Shown: positions 8,536 to 17,267 of the stretch, piece by piece | Layout: every line of letters begins with the position of its first letter | How positions within the stretch are numbered: position 1 is the first letter of the stretch | Assembly (NCBI GenBank): GCA_963718635.1 | Contig: OY970367.1 | Span: 6,200,001-6,264,000 of the forward strand | Reading direction: 5' to 3' | Length of the DNA: 64,000 nucleotides | From: JAIOQJ01 sp963718635 | GTDB lineage: Bacteria > Planctomycetota > Planctomycetia > Gemmatales > Gemmataceae | Program-made: the position numbers and the translations under genes | The notes under the pieces: generated by a model | Seen by the model: only the letters and a program-made list of their open reading frames with translations | Told to the model about the DNA's origin: nothing | Database searches by the model: none

Positions 8536-9714
8536 ATGCGAAACGCAGTTGGAAGCAATCTTGCAGCGATGTTGTTAGTTGCGGTGCTAACGCCAAGCTT
8601 TTTGTTTTGCGCTGAGCCGAGCGAGGTCGTGCCGATCACGGATACGCCTTTGTTGTTGTCCGACACCACTTCTTTCCCCGACCCGCGGGTTGCCGTCAGC
8701 GTCGATTATCTGAATTGGTGGCTGCGTGAAGGTCGTATTCCGGCAACGTTGACAACCGGTTCAGATGCGTCTCGCGGAAGGCTCGGTCAACCTGATACCA
8801 GAATTCTCTACGGCGATAGCCGACTCCACACCCGCCACGGCGATCAGTTTGGAGGGATCCGCGCGAACGTGGAATTCTGGTTCGACGACGCCCACACGAT
8901 CGGATTCGAGAAGAACGCATTCTTTCTCGAACGCGATTCGACTCACTTCATCGCCAATTCCGACGGCAGCGAACTTCTCGCACGACCTTATACGAATCCC
9001 GATGGAAGCGCCGCCGCAAAAATTGTAGCTGGGCAGACTATCTTTGGCCCGCGCAATGGATCGTTTGTCGGCTATTCGCGCATTGAGTTATTCGGCGAAG
9101 AAGGCAACTTCATCGGCTCCATTTCGCGCAGCGATACCTTTCGTCTCGATTTTCTTGGAGGCGTCCGTTTCTTGCAAATGCGCGATCGCACCGACCTGAC
9201 TTCAACAAGTCGTTCGCTGCCGGATCAGTCAACGCTCTTTGGAACTGAAGATCACTATCGCGTTTCCAATGCCTACTACGGCGGCCAAGTCGGCCTGCGC
9301 AGCGAACTGATTTACGGCCGCTGGTCCTTTCAATCTCGCGGAACCATCGGACTGGGGGCAAACCTGGAAGAAGTGCGCGCCTACGGTTACAACCTCGTGC
9401 AAACACCGTTTTCGCGGAGCGTTGCGCCGACCGGCTTAACCGTTCAAGCAAGCAACACCGGCTCGTTTTATCGGACCGCTCTCAACATGGTTGGCTCAGT
9501 CGGCTTCAACGCGACCTATCGGGTGACATCGCGCATCCAAGCCTTCGGCGGCTACACGTTCTTGCTTTGGGACGCGCCATTGCGTTCGGGCGATCAAATC
9601 GACCCCGTCGTTAATCGCGTCGCGGGAACGGCGCCGGCACGACCCGGCATCCCCTTTCGGGAAGACCTCTTTTGGGCACAAGGTTTCAATGTGGGCTTGA
9701 CCTATTCGTGGTAG
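8536..9714 (+). CDS. BBP7-family outer-membrane beta-barrel protein
   Basis: This 392-residue protein has a hydrophobic signal peptide (residues 5-27) after a GGGGGGAAG ribosome-binding site. The mature part shows the BBP7 (PF07585-like) pattern: VSVDYLNWWLREGRIP near the start, FGGIRANVEFWFD, a central RLDFLGGVRFLQMRD, and an aromatic end LTYSW that fits a barrel C-terminus. These proteins are planctomycete outer-membrane barrels, probably porins. It is monocistronic and divergent from uxaE. Confidence 0.9.
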   Translation: MRNAVGSNLAAMLLVAVLTPSFLFCAEPSEVVPITDTPLLLSDTTSFPDPRVAVSVDYLNWWLREGRIPATLTTGSDASRGRLGQPDTRILYGDSRLHTRHGDQFGGIRANVEFWFDDAHTIGFEKNAFFLERDSTHFIANSDGSELLARPYTNPDGSAAAKIVAGQTIFGPRNGSFVGYSRIELFGEEGNFIGSISRSDTFRLDFLGGVRFLQMRDRTDLTSTSRSLPDQSTLFGTEDHYRVSNAYYGGQVGLRSELIYGRWSFQSRGTIGLGANLEEVRAYGYNLVQTPFSRSVAPTGLTVQASNTGSFYRTALNMVGSVGFNATYRVTSRIQAFGGYTFLLWDAPLRSGDQIDPVVNRVAGTAPARPGIPFREDLFWAQGFNVGLTYSW

Positions 9715-9919
9715 TTGGTTCTCTCTGAGGAACGAACAAATAGGAGACTAAAATATTGCGATTGCAGAAAATCGCAACAGATAGGTATTCTACGCGGGCC
9801 AACTAAGCATAGGCGTTTCGAGATAGCTGAATTTGTCTTTCTTCTTCAAGCGGGAAAGACGCATTGGGCACACTCAAATGCCTGACAGGCAAGGATGTCT
9901 CCACCCCACAGGTGCTCCT

Positions 9920-10608
9920 ATGGCTCTTCGCAGGACGCGAGGCGGTAGTGCTGTTTTCGGTGCTTTCGCCACAATGCTATTTTTCGATGCCGGAATGGTC
10001 CAGGCACAAATAAGTCTCAACCCACTCACATCGGACCTCGGGCTGAATGCGCCGGCAGTGGCGCTAGGCACAAATGTCGAAGTGACCTTTAACGCTTCTT
10101 TTGGAACTTATCAAGTTGAAAAGGCGGGATCAACGCTTGAATTCTGGGTCGAGCATCATCAACCGCAAATCACCGGGATGTCGAACGCTCACACGATTGA
10201 CCCAAGCGGTTCGGTTCTCACCGCGCTGTTGCCAAACAGCAACTACGGAACGACATCTTATTTTTCCGATAGCAACAGTGATGGTTTCATCATCACCTAT
10301 AATGCAAATGCGGTGAATCACACATTTGGCAATGTTTCGGCGCCGTTTACAACTCCACTTATGAACTTCCGTCAGACGGCTACTTTAACTTCTACCCAGT
10401 TCTTGTAACGAACTTAGGTAACCAGAGTCTGGATGGCACGTTTTTTTTGAACACCGTCACCTTGCAAGCCTCGGCGAACGGTGTCATCTGCAGTCCGCTT
10501 GCACCGGCTGCTGTACCAGAACCAAGCACCTGGGCTCTTTGGAGCATCGGTCTGGCAGGGTTGTCAATCGCCGTCTACCGTCGTCGGCAGTGCGCTTTCA
10601 ACGGATGA
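9920..10608 (+). CDS. PEP-CTERM sorting-domain protein (one frameshift)
   Basis: The start at 9920 has AGGTG five bases upstream and begins a signal peptide ending near VQAQ. The frame ends early at 10408, but shifting by one base near 10340-10350 restores a continuous product that runs through DGYFNFYPVLV and finishes with VPEPSTWALWSIGLAGLSI followed by YRRRQ, a complete PEP-CTERM tail. Such proteins are exported, then sorted and cleaved by exosortase/PEP-CTERM systems. The body is a low-complexity beta-rich domain of unknown function. The intact tail argues for a sequencing indel and not decay. Confidence 0.8.
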
Positions 10609-10919
10609 TGTATTCGGCCTGACAAGGTTACATATCAAAGCAGATTCATGGTGCATGAATCAATTTTCGATAAGGCGCCGAACCAAGTAGAAATCATTTA
10701 GCCACGGACGAAACACGGAACAAACACGGATAAGACCGGACTTTTGATCGGCACGGTTAGTCGAGCATGCAACACGACCTTTGATCTATCCGTGTTTAAC
10801 CGTGGCTGACGAATCTCGAATTGACATCGGCCGCTTACCTACTGGAAACGCTTGCTCGGTGTGAGGCGCAGGCTCGTTAGAACTAACAATTGGCTAATGG
10901 CTCGATGGCAAAGCGTCCA
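10609..10919. other. Intergenic region with dispersed repeat
   Basis: Apart from the inverted repeat at 10700-10808 I see no gene here. It separates the PEP-CTERM gene from a short minus-strand open frame. Confidence 0.5.
10700..10808. repeat. Dispersed CCACGGA-type inverted repeat
   Basis: The left arm reads GCCACGGACGAAACACGGAA and continues CAAACACGGATA; the right arm reads TATCCGTGTTTAACCGTGGC. Related copies occur at 16397-16424, 53313-53440 and, in part, 790-820. It is intergenic in each case. Confidence 0.75.
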
Positions 10920-11060
10920 TCAGTGCTCGCTCAGCTTGCGGACGATTTGTTTGAACCGTCGGAGCGCCTGTCTGGTTTGGCGCTGCTTCAGACACTCGCG
11001 CTCCTTCATTTTTCGGATCGCTGAGAGAAACCTGGCCGCCTGCCGCTCGCCGTAAATCAC
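10920..11060 (-). CDS. Small basic helical protein, 46 residues (tentative)
   Basis: A GTG at 11060 is preceded by GGGAG six bases upstream, a good ribosome-binding site. The product is rich in Arg, Lys and Gln, with an amphipathic helix pattern (RFLSAIRKMKERECLKQRQ, then ALRRFKQIVRKL). An internal ATG lies at 11009. I recognise no family. The support is only the ribosome-binding site and composition. Confidence 0.35.
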   Translation of the reverse strand: MIYGERQAARFLSAIRKMKERECLKQRQTRQALRRFKQIVRKLSEH

Positions 11061-11136
11061 GTTTTACTCCCGTCAATCCAACTTTTCCCCCACTTTGCTA
11101 TAACATGCCAGGGCTAACGATGCAACCGTTAGGTGT

Positions 11137-11170
11137 AAAAAAAACCTGCCAAGCTTAACGCTTGGCAGGT
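11137..11170 (-). terminator. Rho-independent terminator
   Basis: On the minus strand the sequence folds as ACCTGCCAAGC, loop GTTAA, GCTTGGCAGGT, followed directly by a run of eight T. It lies 19 bases after the stop of the 132-residue gene and clearly terminates it. Confidence 0.95.
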
Positions 11171-11188
11171 TGATGAAATCCGGTTGAA

Positions 11189-11587
11189 TCAGGCGAATGC
11201 GTATTCGCCGCATTCGGCACCAACCGCGTCATCTGCGTGTCGACGCTCGCGCTCGGCACGGAACTCGCGGAGCAACTGCGAGCGCAGTTCCCAATCGTGC
11301 GCGCTGCTTGAATCCCAGGCGCGAATGACTTGCGAAGTGGCGGGATTTAGGCCGGCGATCCGGCTGAGCCACATGATCCCCGCTTCCATGGTCCATTGAC
11401 AGGTCGTCGGATGATGCCATGCAATATGCGTCGCCAGACAGCCCATCGGCACGGCCCGCGCAAACGATCCATGAATCAGCAGTGGACTCTGTTTTTCCAG
11501 TAATTCAATAATACGATCCAAGCCCGCCGACGTGATGTGCGGGAACCATTCCTCGCGTAGTTCGTTTAGGTAGGGGAACTCAATCAT
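11189..11587 (-). CDS. Conserved-looking hypothetical protein, 132 residues
   Basis: The ATG at 11587 has a perfect AAGGAG seven bases upstream, and a strong intrinsic terminator follows the stop, so it is a well-defined single-gene unit. The protein is soluble, mostly helical, with a Trp/His-rich centre (CLATHIAWHHPTT, MEAGIMWLSRIAGLNP) and a basic, charged C-terminal helix (LREFRAERERRHA). No family is recognised. It is preceded on the same strand by another terminator hairpin about 140 bases upstream, which could act as a leader attenuator. Confidence 0.75.
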   Translation of the reverse strand: MIEFPYLNELREEWFPHITSAGLDRIIELLEKQSPLLIHGSFARAVPMGCLATHIAWHHPTTCQWTMEAGIMWLSRIAGLNPATSQVIRAWDSSSAHDWELRSQLLREFRAERERRHADDAVGAECGEYAFA

Positions 11588-11724
11588 GGTTCATCTCCTT
11601 GACCTGCATATACCAAGCATGCATCACGCGATGCGTCGTCGAGACGCGGCAGACGTTTTCAGCGCCGGGCGGAAGGTGGGAGAGGCGCCGTCGGACAAAC
11701 ATCACCCAAAAGGGACTTCGGGTG

Positions 11725-11760
11725 AAAAAACCCCGCTGAACTAAGAATTGTTCCACGGGG
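11725..11760 (-). terminator. Terminator-like hairpin upstream of the 132-residue gene
   Basis: On the minus strand CCCCG and GAAC pair with GTTC and CGGGG around an AATTCTTA loop, followed by six T. It overlaps the last codons of a small minus-strand open frame and precedes the next gene by about 140 bases. It may end a small transcript or act as an attenuator. Confidence 0.7.
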
Positions 11761-11950
11761 TCAAAACAGAGAAGAGTCCTAAGTCATCACAATCGTATTG
11801 AGAACGGCCGATGCGTGTCAAGTGCTGCATTTCTAAAATGCAGCTGTAATAGTCGGTGCCGTGTTCAAACGAATTTTCCGGTAAAACAAGGCGAAAAGCG
11901 TGCCATTGAACAGTCAGACCATCACAACGAACGACACTTCGGCCGCCCAC
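11741..11950 (-). CDS. Possible small protein, up to 69 residues
   Basis: The open frame ends inside the terminator hairpin at 11725-11760, which suggests that something is transcribed from this strand. The segment FRLVLPENSFEHGTDYYSC looks protein-like, and the composition is not that of a shadow frame. The start is uncertain: GTG at 11950 overlaps the N-terminal codons of the plus-strand membrane protein, and internal starts exist. It may instead be a non-coding RNA. Confidence 0.35.
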   Translation of the reverse strand: MGGRSVVRCDGLTVQWHAFRLVLPENSFEHGTDYYSCILEMQHLTRIGRSQYDCDDLGLFSVLTPWNNS

Positions 11951-12961
11951 TCACCGAGTTTACTGTCGTTTGTATGTTTGATCATATTGACTGCTATTTT
12001 ACTAGTCTGTTGCGGGCTAGAGGTTAGGGCGAATAATGAATACGTTTTGTTAAAGACGACAACCTACGGAACAGGCTTGGCAGTTCTTTGGCTAATTTTT
12101 GTCAAAATCCATGGTAATTTCATTGCCGTGATCGCCTCAATAATCTTATGTATGTTGTATATTGACGGTGAAAACTTCCAAGAATTTTTCCTCGAAGCGC
12201 AATTGCTGCAGTTGCAGATCACCTTTTTCGTCATCCTGACGCTTGGAGTTGTCTCGAGTTGCGAGTTAAATAAACCCACGCGATCGTTTACTTTTTGGGT
12301 GTTTGCCTTCGTTGGACTCTTCGTATTATCGACTAGTTTGCTTCGACAAGCAGATCGGCCTATCTTCGTTGGGGCCGGGCGCGGCACGTGGACAATGGCC
12401 ATTTTTCCGATGCGTTTAGCCTCTGTCGCCCTGATCATATTCGGCGGCTTATTGGGCCTATTGGCGAAACGCCGACGTGTGGGAATCGCTTGGCTAGCCT
12501 CATCGCTAATGGCGATTGGCGGCGGCTGCCTCTGTGCGAAATTTTTATCCCCCGCGCAGTTCGAGCGTGCCGTCGCCGTTTGGCCCAACCCACCAGTATT
12601 TCAGCAGTTTGGGGAATGGGTGTCTCGATTCGACAATCAGGATGCAGGCTTGTTTATGTGGTGCTGGCCGACGCCGTGGATAGCTCTACCGCTGATAGCA
12701 ATCGGCTTCTTGCGAACGCTCGTGCGCGGCTATCGCCAGCGTCGAGCGAGGGAACTCCCTGTAGCCTGGTTACTCTCCTTCGCTTCCATTGTGCTGCTCT
12801 TCGCGCTCTTGCCGATTTCGTCGCACGTCGCGCCGATCGGTTTACTCTGGGTTGTCATCATGCTTTCCGTGTTCGGCATCGCCGATCTTTGGCAAGCGTT
12901 GATCGAACGCCTGGCGCTGCCCACGCCGCCGACGGGACCATCGCAAGTGCCGCGTGTGTGA
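11900..12961 (+). CDS. Polytopic membrane protein of unknown function
   Basis: This 353-residue protein has about eight to nine hydrophobic segments spread from residue 20 to 335, with short polar loops and a proline-rich C-terminal tail. No catalytic motif or family signature is visible. Its codon use and the AT-richer first 400 bases differ somewhat from neighbours, which may mean a foreign origin or relaxed selection. It converges on the alkaline phosphatase-like gene with a 12-base gap. Confidence 0.7.
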   Translation: MPLNSQTITTNDTSAAHSPSLLSFVCLIILTAILLVCCGLEVRANNEYVLLKTTTYGTGLAVLWLIFVKIHGNFIAVIASIILCMLYIDGENFQEFFLEAQLLQLQITFFVILTLGVVSSCELNKPTRSFTFWVFAFVGLFVLSTSLLRQADRPIFVGAGRGTWTMAIFPMRLASVALIIFGGLLGLLAKRRRVGIAWLASSLMAIGGGCLCAKFLSPAQFERAVAVWPNPPVFQQFGEWVSRFDNQDAGLFMWCWPTPWIALPLIAIGFLRTLVRGYRQRRARELPVAWLLSFASIVLLFALLPISSHVAPIGLLWVVIMLSVFGIADLWQALIERLALPTPPTGPSQVPRV

Positions 12962-12973
12962 GCGGCGCCGGCT

Positions 12974-14756
12974 TTATTTCACGAACAACCCTTGGGGCAT
13001 AGGGTAGATCGCTTTCTTCGGCGGCTTAATTCCGGCGGCCTTCGCGAATGTTGCCGCAATCGACTGCGGTGCCGCAGCTTCATTGCGAATTCCCGGCTTG
13101 ATGCCCGTGCCAAAAAAGAGCAGCGGCACATGCGTGTCGTACGAGTGCGGGCTGCCGTGGTTCGTGCCCGTCAGAAAGGTGTCCATAAGGCAGTAGGGCT
13201 CGAGCACCCAAGTTACTTCGCCGCAGCGATCAGGGTAATACGAATTCCGCACGCGTCGCGCGATGACATCGTCGACCGGGCAATCAAACGCTAATTCCTC
13301 GCGTGTGAACGTTTGCAGAATCCCTTCCATCGTGCGCAGATAGTTCGCTAACTCGTTGGCAACGTCCGCGGACTTTAGGCCTTTCGACTCGATTAAATTG
13401 AGATTGAGATAAATCCAGGGGGCTTGCACGCTTTCGATCCAACGCGACTTCGCCGCGGGATCGCCCTTGTCGAAAGTGGCGCAGGTGCTGCTCGGCCGCC
13501 ATGAAATATTTTCGGGCGGGCAAGCGTTTGGCGTATGCGCCTTTGGCCGCGACAACTTCGGGTAACGGACAAATGCCGTGGTCGGCCGTCAGGGCGAGGA
13601 GATATTTCCCTTCGCCGACCTGCTTGTCCAGAAAGCCGAGCAGGTCGGCCAGTATTCGATCGGAGCGCAACGTCACATCGAGCACTTCCTGCGAGTCCGG
13701 GCCCCAGCAGTGGCCAATCGCATCGTTGCTCGAAAAGCTAATCACTAAGAGATCGGTGATGTCGTCTTGGCCTAGTTTCTCGGCGATAACTGCGCGCTTG
13801 ACGAGGTCGAGCAACAGGTCGTTTCCATAGGGGCTATTGAAGAGGGCTTCGTAATAGGCTTTGCCCGGCTTCTTCAGACCTCCATCGGTCGGGTGGGGAA
13901 ACAGCACGCCCTGTTTCAGGCCGCGCCCTTCGCCGGTCACGTCGTCCGGCCCGGAAAATTTTGCATAATCGAGATCGGGCAGCAGGCGCGTCCAGTCTTT
14001 CTCGAACCAGCGTTCAGCCACGCGCTCTTCGTTGAATTTAGCAACCCACGGGTGAACGCTGTCGCGATAGAACGACGAGGTGACAATCATGCCATCCGTG
14101 CTGTCAAGCCAATAAACGGCATCCGCAGCCTTTCCAACTGGCAGCAAGGCGGAGCGATCTTTGAACGATAAGCCAACCACTTTCGCTTTGCCGTCCGTGG
14201 CTTCCTTCAAGACATCGCCGACGGTTGGCGCGAGGATGTACTCTGGCGAGCCGGCGAGCTTCACCTTCGGCTTTTGCTTGAAGAGATCATCACTTTCTTT
14301 ATCTTCGATCTTTTTAGGCGGCTCTTTCGGCTGGAGTTTGCTCGCAACATCCTTGAGCACATCGGGTTCGATTTTCTTGGGTAAAGCGGGCACGCGTTGG
14401 TAACGGCCGGACTCCGAGCAATTGACGACTTCCGCCGTTTGTCGATCGTACCATTGGTTGGCAACAATGCCATGTTGGGCGGGCGAACAACCTGAGAGCA
14501 TCGAGGCATGACCGGGGCCGGTCTGCGTGGTGGCGTAGGGATAATGACATTGGGTATACCAGGCGCCGTTCTTCGTTAGACGGCCAAAACCATCCGTGCC
14601 GAACAGAGAGCCCCAGCGTTCGAGATAATCACCGCGCATTTGATCGAAAACGACCAAGACGAGCAAGCGGGGCTTCTCGCTCTCGGCCGCGGCAGAACGC
14701 GCAACTGCTAGTTGAAAGACAAGTCCAATCAAGCAACTGCGTAGTATCATTGTCAT
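12974..14756 (-). CDS. Alkaline phosphatase superfamily protein, secreted (one frameshift)
   Basis: The N-terminus is a signal peptide followed by LLVLVVFDQMRGDYLERWG, with the first metal-binding Asp. The nucleophile region is TQTGPGHASMLSGCSPAQHG, and ALTADHGICPLP supplies the later Asp-His metal ligands. Near 13500 the frame shifts by one; the C-terminal part with GTNHGSPHSYDTHVPLLFFG (last His ligand) is in another frame. Together they form a full-length enzyme of about 594 residues of the type I phosphodiesterase / PafA-like group. It probably acts on phosphate mono- or diesters in the periplasm. The alternating sequence quality suggests an indel artefact. Confidence 0.85.
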
Positions 14757-14959
14757 TGCGCTTGCTCCATTAGTTTCCGAGACATGTTACGGCATCGTGC
14801 TGCGAAGAATAGAAAAGATTTGATGAAATTTCGTTTGTAGCCGAGAAAATACCGGTTCGTTCGCGGCAACTCAGCATCCTGTCAAAAGCGCTTGAAATCC
14901 TTCGGTTATTCGTGAAAACAAGAGAAAGTTTGTCCATCGTGATTGCTTGAGGGTTCATC
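14757..14959. other. Divergent promoter region of phosphatase-like gene and trpB
   Basis: This 200-bp AT-richer gap separates two divergent genes and must hold both promoters. I could not identify a TRAP-like leader, a trp operator or a Trp-codon leader peptide. Confidence 0.4.
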
Positions 14960-16177
14960 ATGACTACCGCAACTGCAAGTCGTCCCGTTAGCTCCGGGAT
15001 GCCCGATCTACGCGGGCGCTTTGGTCCTTACGGCGGGCGCTACGTGCCGGAAACCTTGATGTTCGCGCTCGAACAGCTCGATGCCGCCTACGCAGAAGCA
15101 AAGAACGACCCTGCGTTCCAGGCCGAGTTCAAGCGACTGCTGAACGACTATGTAGGTCGGCCTTCGCGCCTTTACTATGCCCAACGACTGACGGAGGAAG
15201 CGGGCGGCGCCAGGATTTATCTGAAACGCGAGGACCTTAACCACACGGGCGCCCACAAGATCAACAACGCCATCGGTCAAGGGTTGCTCACCAAGCGCAT
15301 GGGCAAGACTCGCGTGATTGCCGAAACCGGCGCCGGGCAACATGGTGTTGCGTCCGCGACGGCGGCGGCCCTTTTCGGTCTTCCGTGCCGAGTCTATATG
15401 GGTTCGGAAGACGTCCGCCGCCAGGAGTTGAACGTCTTCAAAATGCGAGCGATGGGCACGGAAGTTTTTCCGGTTGAAAGCGGCAGCAAGACCCTGCGCG
15501 ACGCCATCAACGAAGCTTTCCGCGAATGGATGGCCTGCGTGGCCGACACGCATTACATCATCGGCAGCGTTGTTGGGCCCCACCCGTTCCCGATGATGGT
15601 CCGCGACTTTCAAGCGGTTATCGGCCAGGAGACGCGCGAACAATGCCTGGCGCAGGAGGGCAAGCTGCCGGAAGTCGTTGTCGCCTGCGTTGGCGGCGGC
15701 AGCAACGCGGCCGGGATGTTCTACCCGTTTGTTGAAGATACATCGGTTGAACTGGTCGGCGTCGAAGCAGGCGGCCGAGCCAGCAAAGTCGGCGATCATG
15801 CGGCGACCATAAGCTTCGGCTCGCCTGGCGTGCTGCACGGCAGCTACAGCTACGTGCTGCAAGACGGCGACGGCCAAACCGCGCCGGTACACTCCATCTC
15901 CGCGGGCCTGGATTATCCCGGCGTCGGTCCGGAGCACAGTTACTGGCACGATCAAAAGCGGGTCCGTTATTGCAGCGTCGATGATTCCGAATCGCTCGAA
16001 GGCTTCCGCATTTGTTCGAGACTTGAGGGCATTCTGCCCGCACTGGAAACAGCGCACGGAATCGTTGAAACCATGCGCATCGCTGCCAAACGAAAGAAAA
16101 GCGACGTTGTCGTGCTCTGCTTCTCAGGACGCGGCGATAAGGATTGTGCCGAGGTGGCACGGCTAATGCCAAGTTGA
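14960..16177 (+). CDS. trpB: Tryptophan synthase beta subunit
   Basis: This 405-residue protein is a full-length TrpB1-type subunit that joins indole with serine to make tryptophan. The PLP lysine is K100 in HTGAHKINN; the phosphate-binding loop is GGGSNAAGMF; SYSYVLQDGDGQ and AGLDYPGVGPEHSYW are typical. It works as an alpha2-beta2 complex with TrpA, but trpA is not adjacent, so the trp genes are dispersed here. It is monocistronic and its frame is undamaged. Confidence 0.97.
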   Translation: MTTATASRPVSSGMPDLRGRFGPYGGRYVPETLMFALEQLDAAYAEAKNDPAFQAEFKRLLNDYVGRPSRLYYAQRLTEEAGGARIYLKREDLNHTGAHKINNAIGQGLLTKRMGKTRVIAETGAGQHGVASATAAALFGLPCRVYMGSEDVRRQELNVFKMRAMGTEVFPVESGSKTLRDAINEAFREWMACVADTHYIIGSVVGPHPFPMMVRDFQAVIGQETREQCLAQEGKLPEVVVACVGGGSNAAGMFYPFVEDTSVELVGVEAGGRASKVGDHAATISFGSPGVLHGSYSYVLQDGDGQTAPVHSISAGLDYPGVGPEHSYWHDQKRVRYCSVDDSESLEGFRICSRLEGILPALETAHGIVETMRIAAKRKKSDVVVLCFSGRGDKDCAEVARLMPS

Positions 16178-16255
16178 GCTGCTATTTCTGGAGGCGAATG
16201 CGGACTCGGCGAAACCACCGATACAGAGACCCGTGCAACTTTATAGATGGCATGT

Positions 16256-16365
16256 CACACTAACCCGACGCGTTAGCGAGGTTTTCTCCAAAGCGTTAGC
16301 GTTAGTTTTGAACAATAACGATAACGCTTCGGCACTGGCCTCGCTCACGCTTTCGGGCTAGTGTG
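16256..16365. repeat. Imperfect inverted repeat after trpB
   Basis: The left arm 16256-16281 (CACACTAACCCGACGCGTTA then GCGAGG) pairs with 16339-16365 (CCTCGCTCACGCTTTCGGGC then TAGTGTG). Between the arms there are further small repeats with GCGTTAGCG. It lies 80 bases after the trpB stop and may act as its transcript end. Confidence 0.7.
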
Positions 16366-16396
16366 CATCTTGCCCGCAGTTGTTAGACGTTTTTGA

Positions 16397-16424
16397 TTTA
16401 TCCGTGTTTCATCCGTGGCTGAAT
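16397..16424. repeat. Solo arm of the dispersed CCGTG repeat
   Basis: TTTATCCGTGTTTCATCCGT followed by GGCTGAAT matches the right arm of the repeats at 10700-10808 and 53313-53440. No left arm is found nearby. Confidence 0.65.
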
Positions 16425-16465
16425 GTTTTTCTTCGACTCTGCAAATAACGGAACTTTAGCTTCGA

Positions 16466-16835
16466 CTAGTCAGCATCAAAAGCTTCGTCGGCTTCTTCTT
16501 CCTCGTCGTCGTCGTCTTCGTCCTCATCGTCGTCTTCATCGAGGTCGTCGAAGTCGTCGTCGAGATCGTCATCGAGATCATCGAGGTCGTCATCGTCGTC
16601 CAGGTCGTCGAAATCGTCGTCCTCATCGTCGTCGAAATCTTCGTCGTCGTCGAAGTCTTCGTCCTCGTCTTCATCGTCCTCGTCTTCATCGTCTTCCACT
16701 TCTTCTTCGACATCCTCATCGGCATCCCGCATCCCAGGGAGACGCGATGGCGTGCGCATCTGGCCACGGGGTCAAAGCCGGCTTGGCCTCGGCCTCCGCA
16801 AGCGTGTCCAGGATCATGGGGGAACGGCCGGACAT
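16466..16835 (-). CDS. Extremely acidic low-complexity protein (likely one frameshift)
   Basis: From about residue 30 to the end the protein is almost only Asp and Glu with a few Phe and Leu, in a loose repeat of DDED, DFDD and DDLDD. The likely start is the ATG at 16835 (MSGRSPMILDTLAEAEAKPA), whose frame stops just before the acidic part; a one-base shift near 16740-16755 joins them. A shorter start at 16759 needs no shift. The product would have a net charge well below -50 and be disordered. Similar D/E-rich proteins are known as chaperone- or cation-binding tails, but no function can be assigned. Confidence 0.5.
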
Positions 16836-17267
16836 TGTATATACCTCAATCGCAACGCTGGTGAATGGAATCCCCGCCGACGCCATTCATCGGATGAGAT
16901 GAAACGCCGAATGAAAATCGCGGGCCGGCGGGGAGCCGAACCGGCCGCGAGGTTGTTTTCGCAGATATTTCAGTCGCTTGGCAATCCCAATTTCGCAGAT
17001 CGTCGCTTATTGTCCGCGAATGGGCTCCCGCCATCCGAACTTCGAGCAAATTCAGATGATACGGAGAGCCATGAATGCCGAGCGTAAGCGCTTCTTAGGG
17101 AACCTCATTCGGCTCGTCAAGCAGGGGAACCAGTTTTGATTTTTTCAAGTCTTTTTATCCCGGCTAGACTCGGAATCAGTGCGTTTCGACCTTGAGAAAA
17201 GCGACCGTTTTCCCGATCATTTGCTGGATGCCTTTTCTGAATCTTCCGCCATTGCGAGTTAAAACCA
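16836..17267. other. Intergenic region, divergent
   Basis: This 430-bp gap lies between the acidic gene (minus) and the CREST-like gene (plus). No gene or convincing signal is seen. Confidence 0.4.

Noticed and set aside
9833..9919. Longer N-terminus for the PEP-CTERM protein
   Set aside because: The upstream codons do not form part of a signal peptide, and AGGTG supports the start at 9920.
15008..16057. Long open frame on the minus strand (349 codons)
   Set aside because: It is the antisense shadow of trpB, whose identity is certain.
16423..16902. Arg/His-rich open frame on the plus strand
   Set aside because: It is the complement of the D/E-rich codons. The acidic frame is the more plausible protein.
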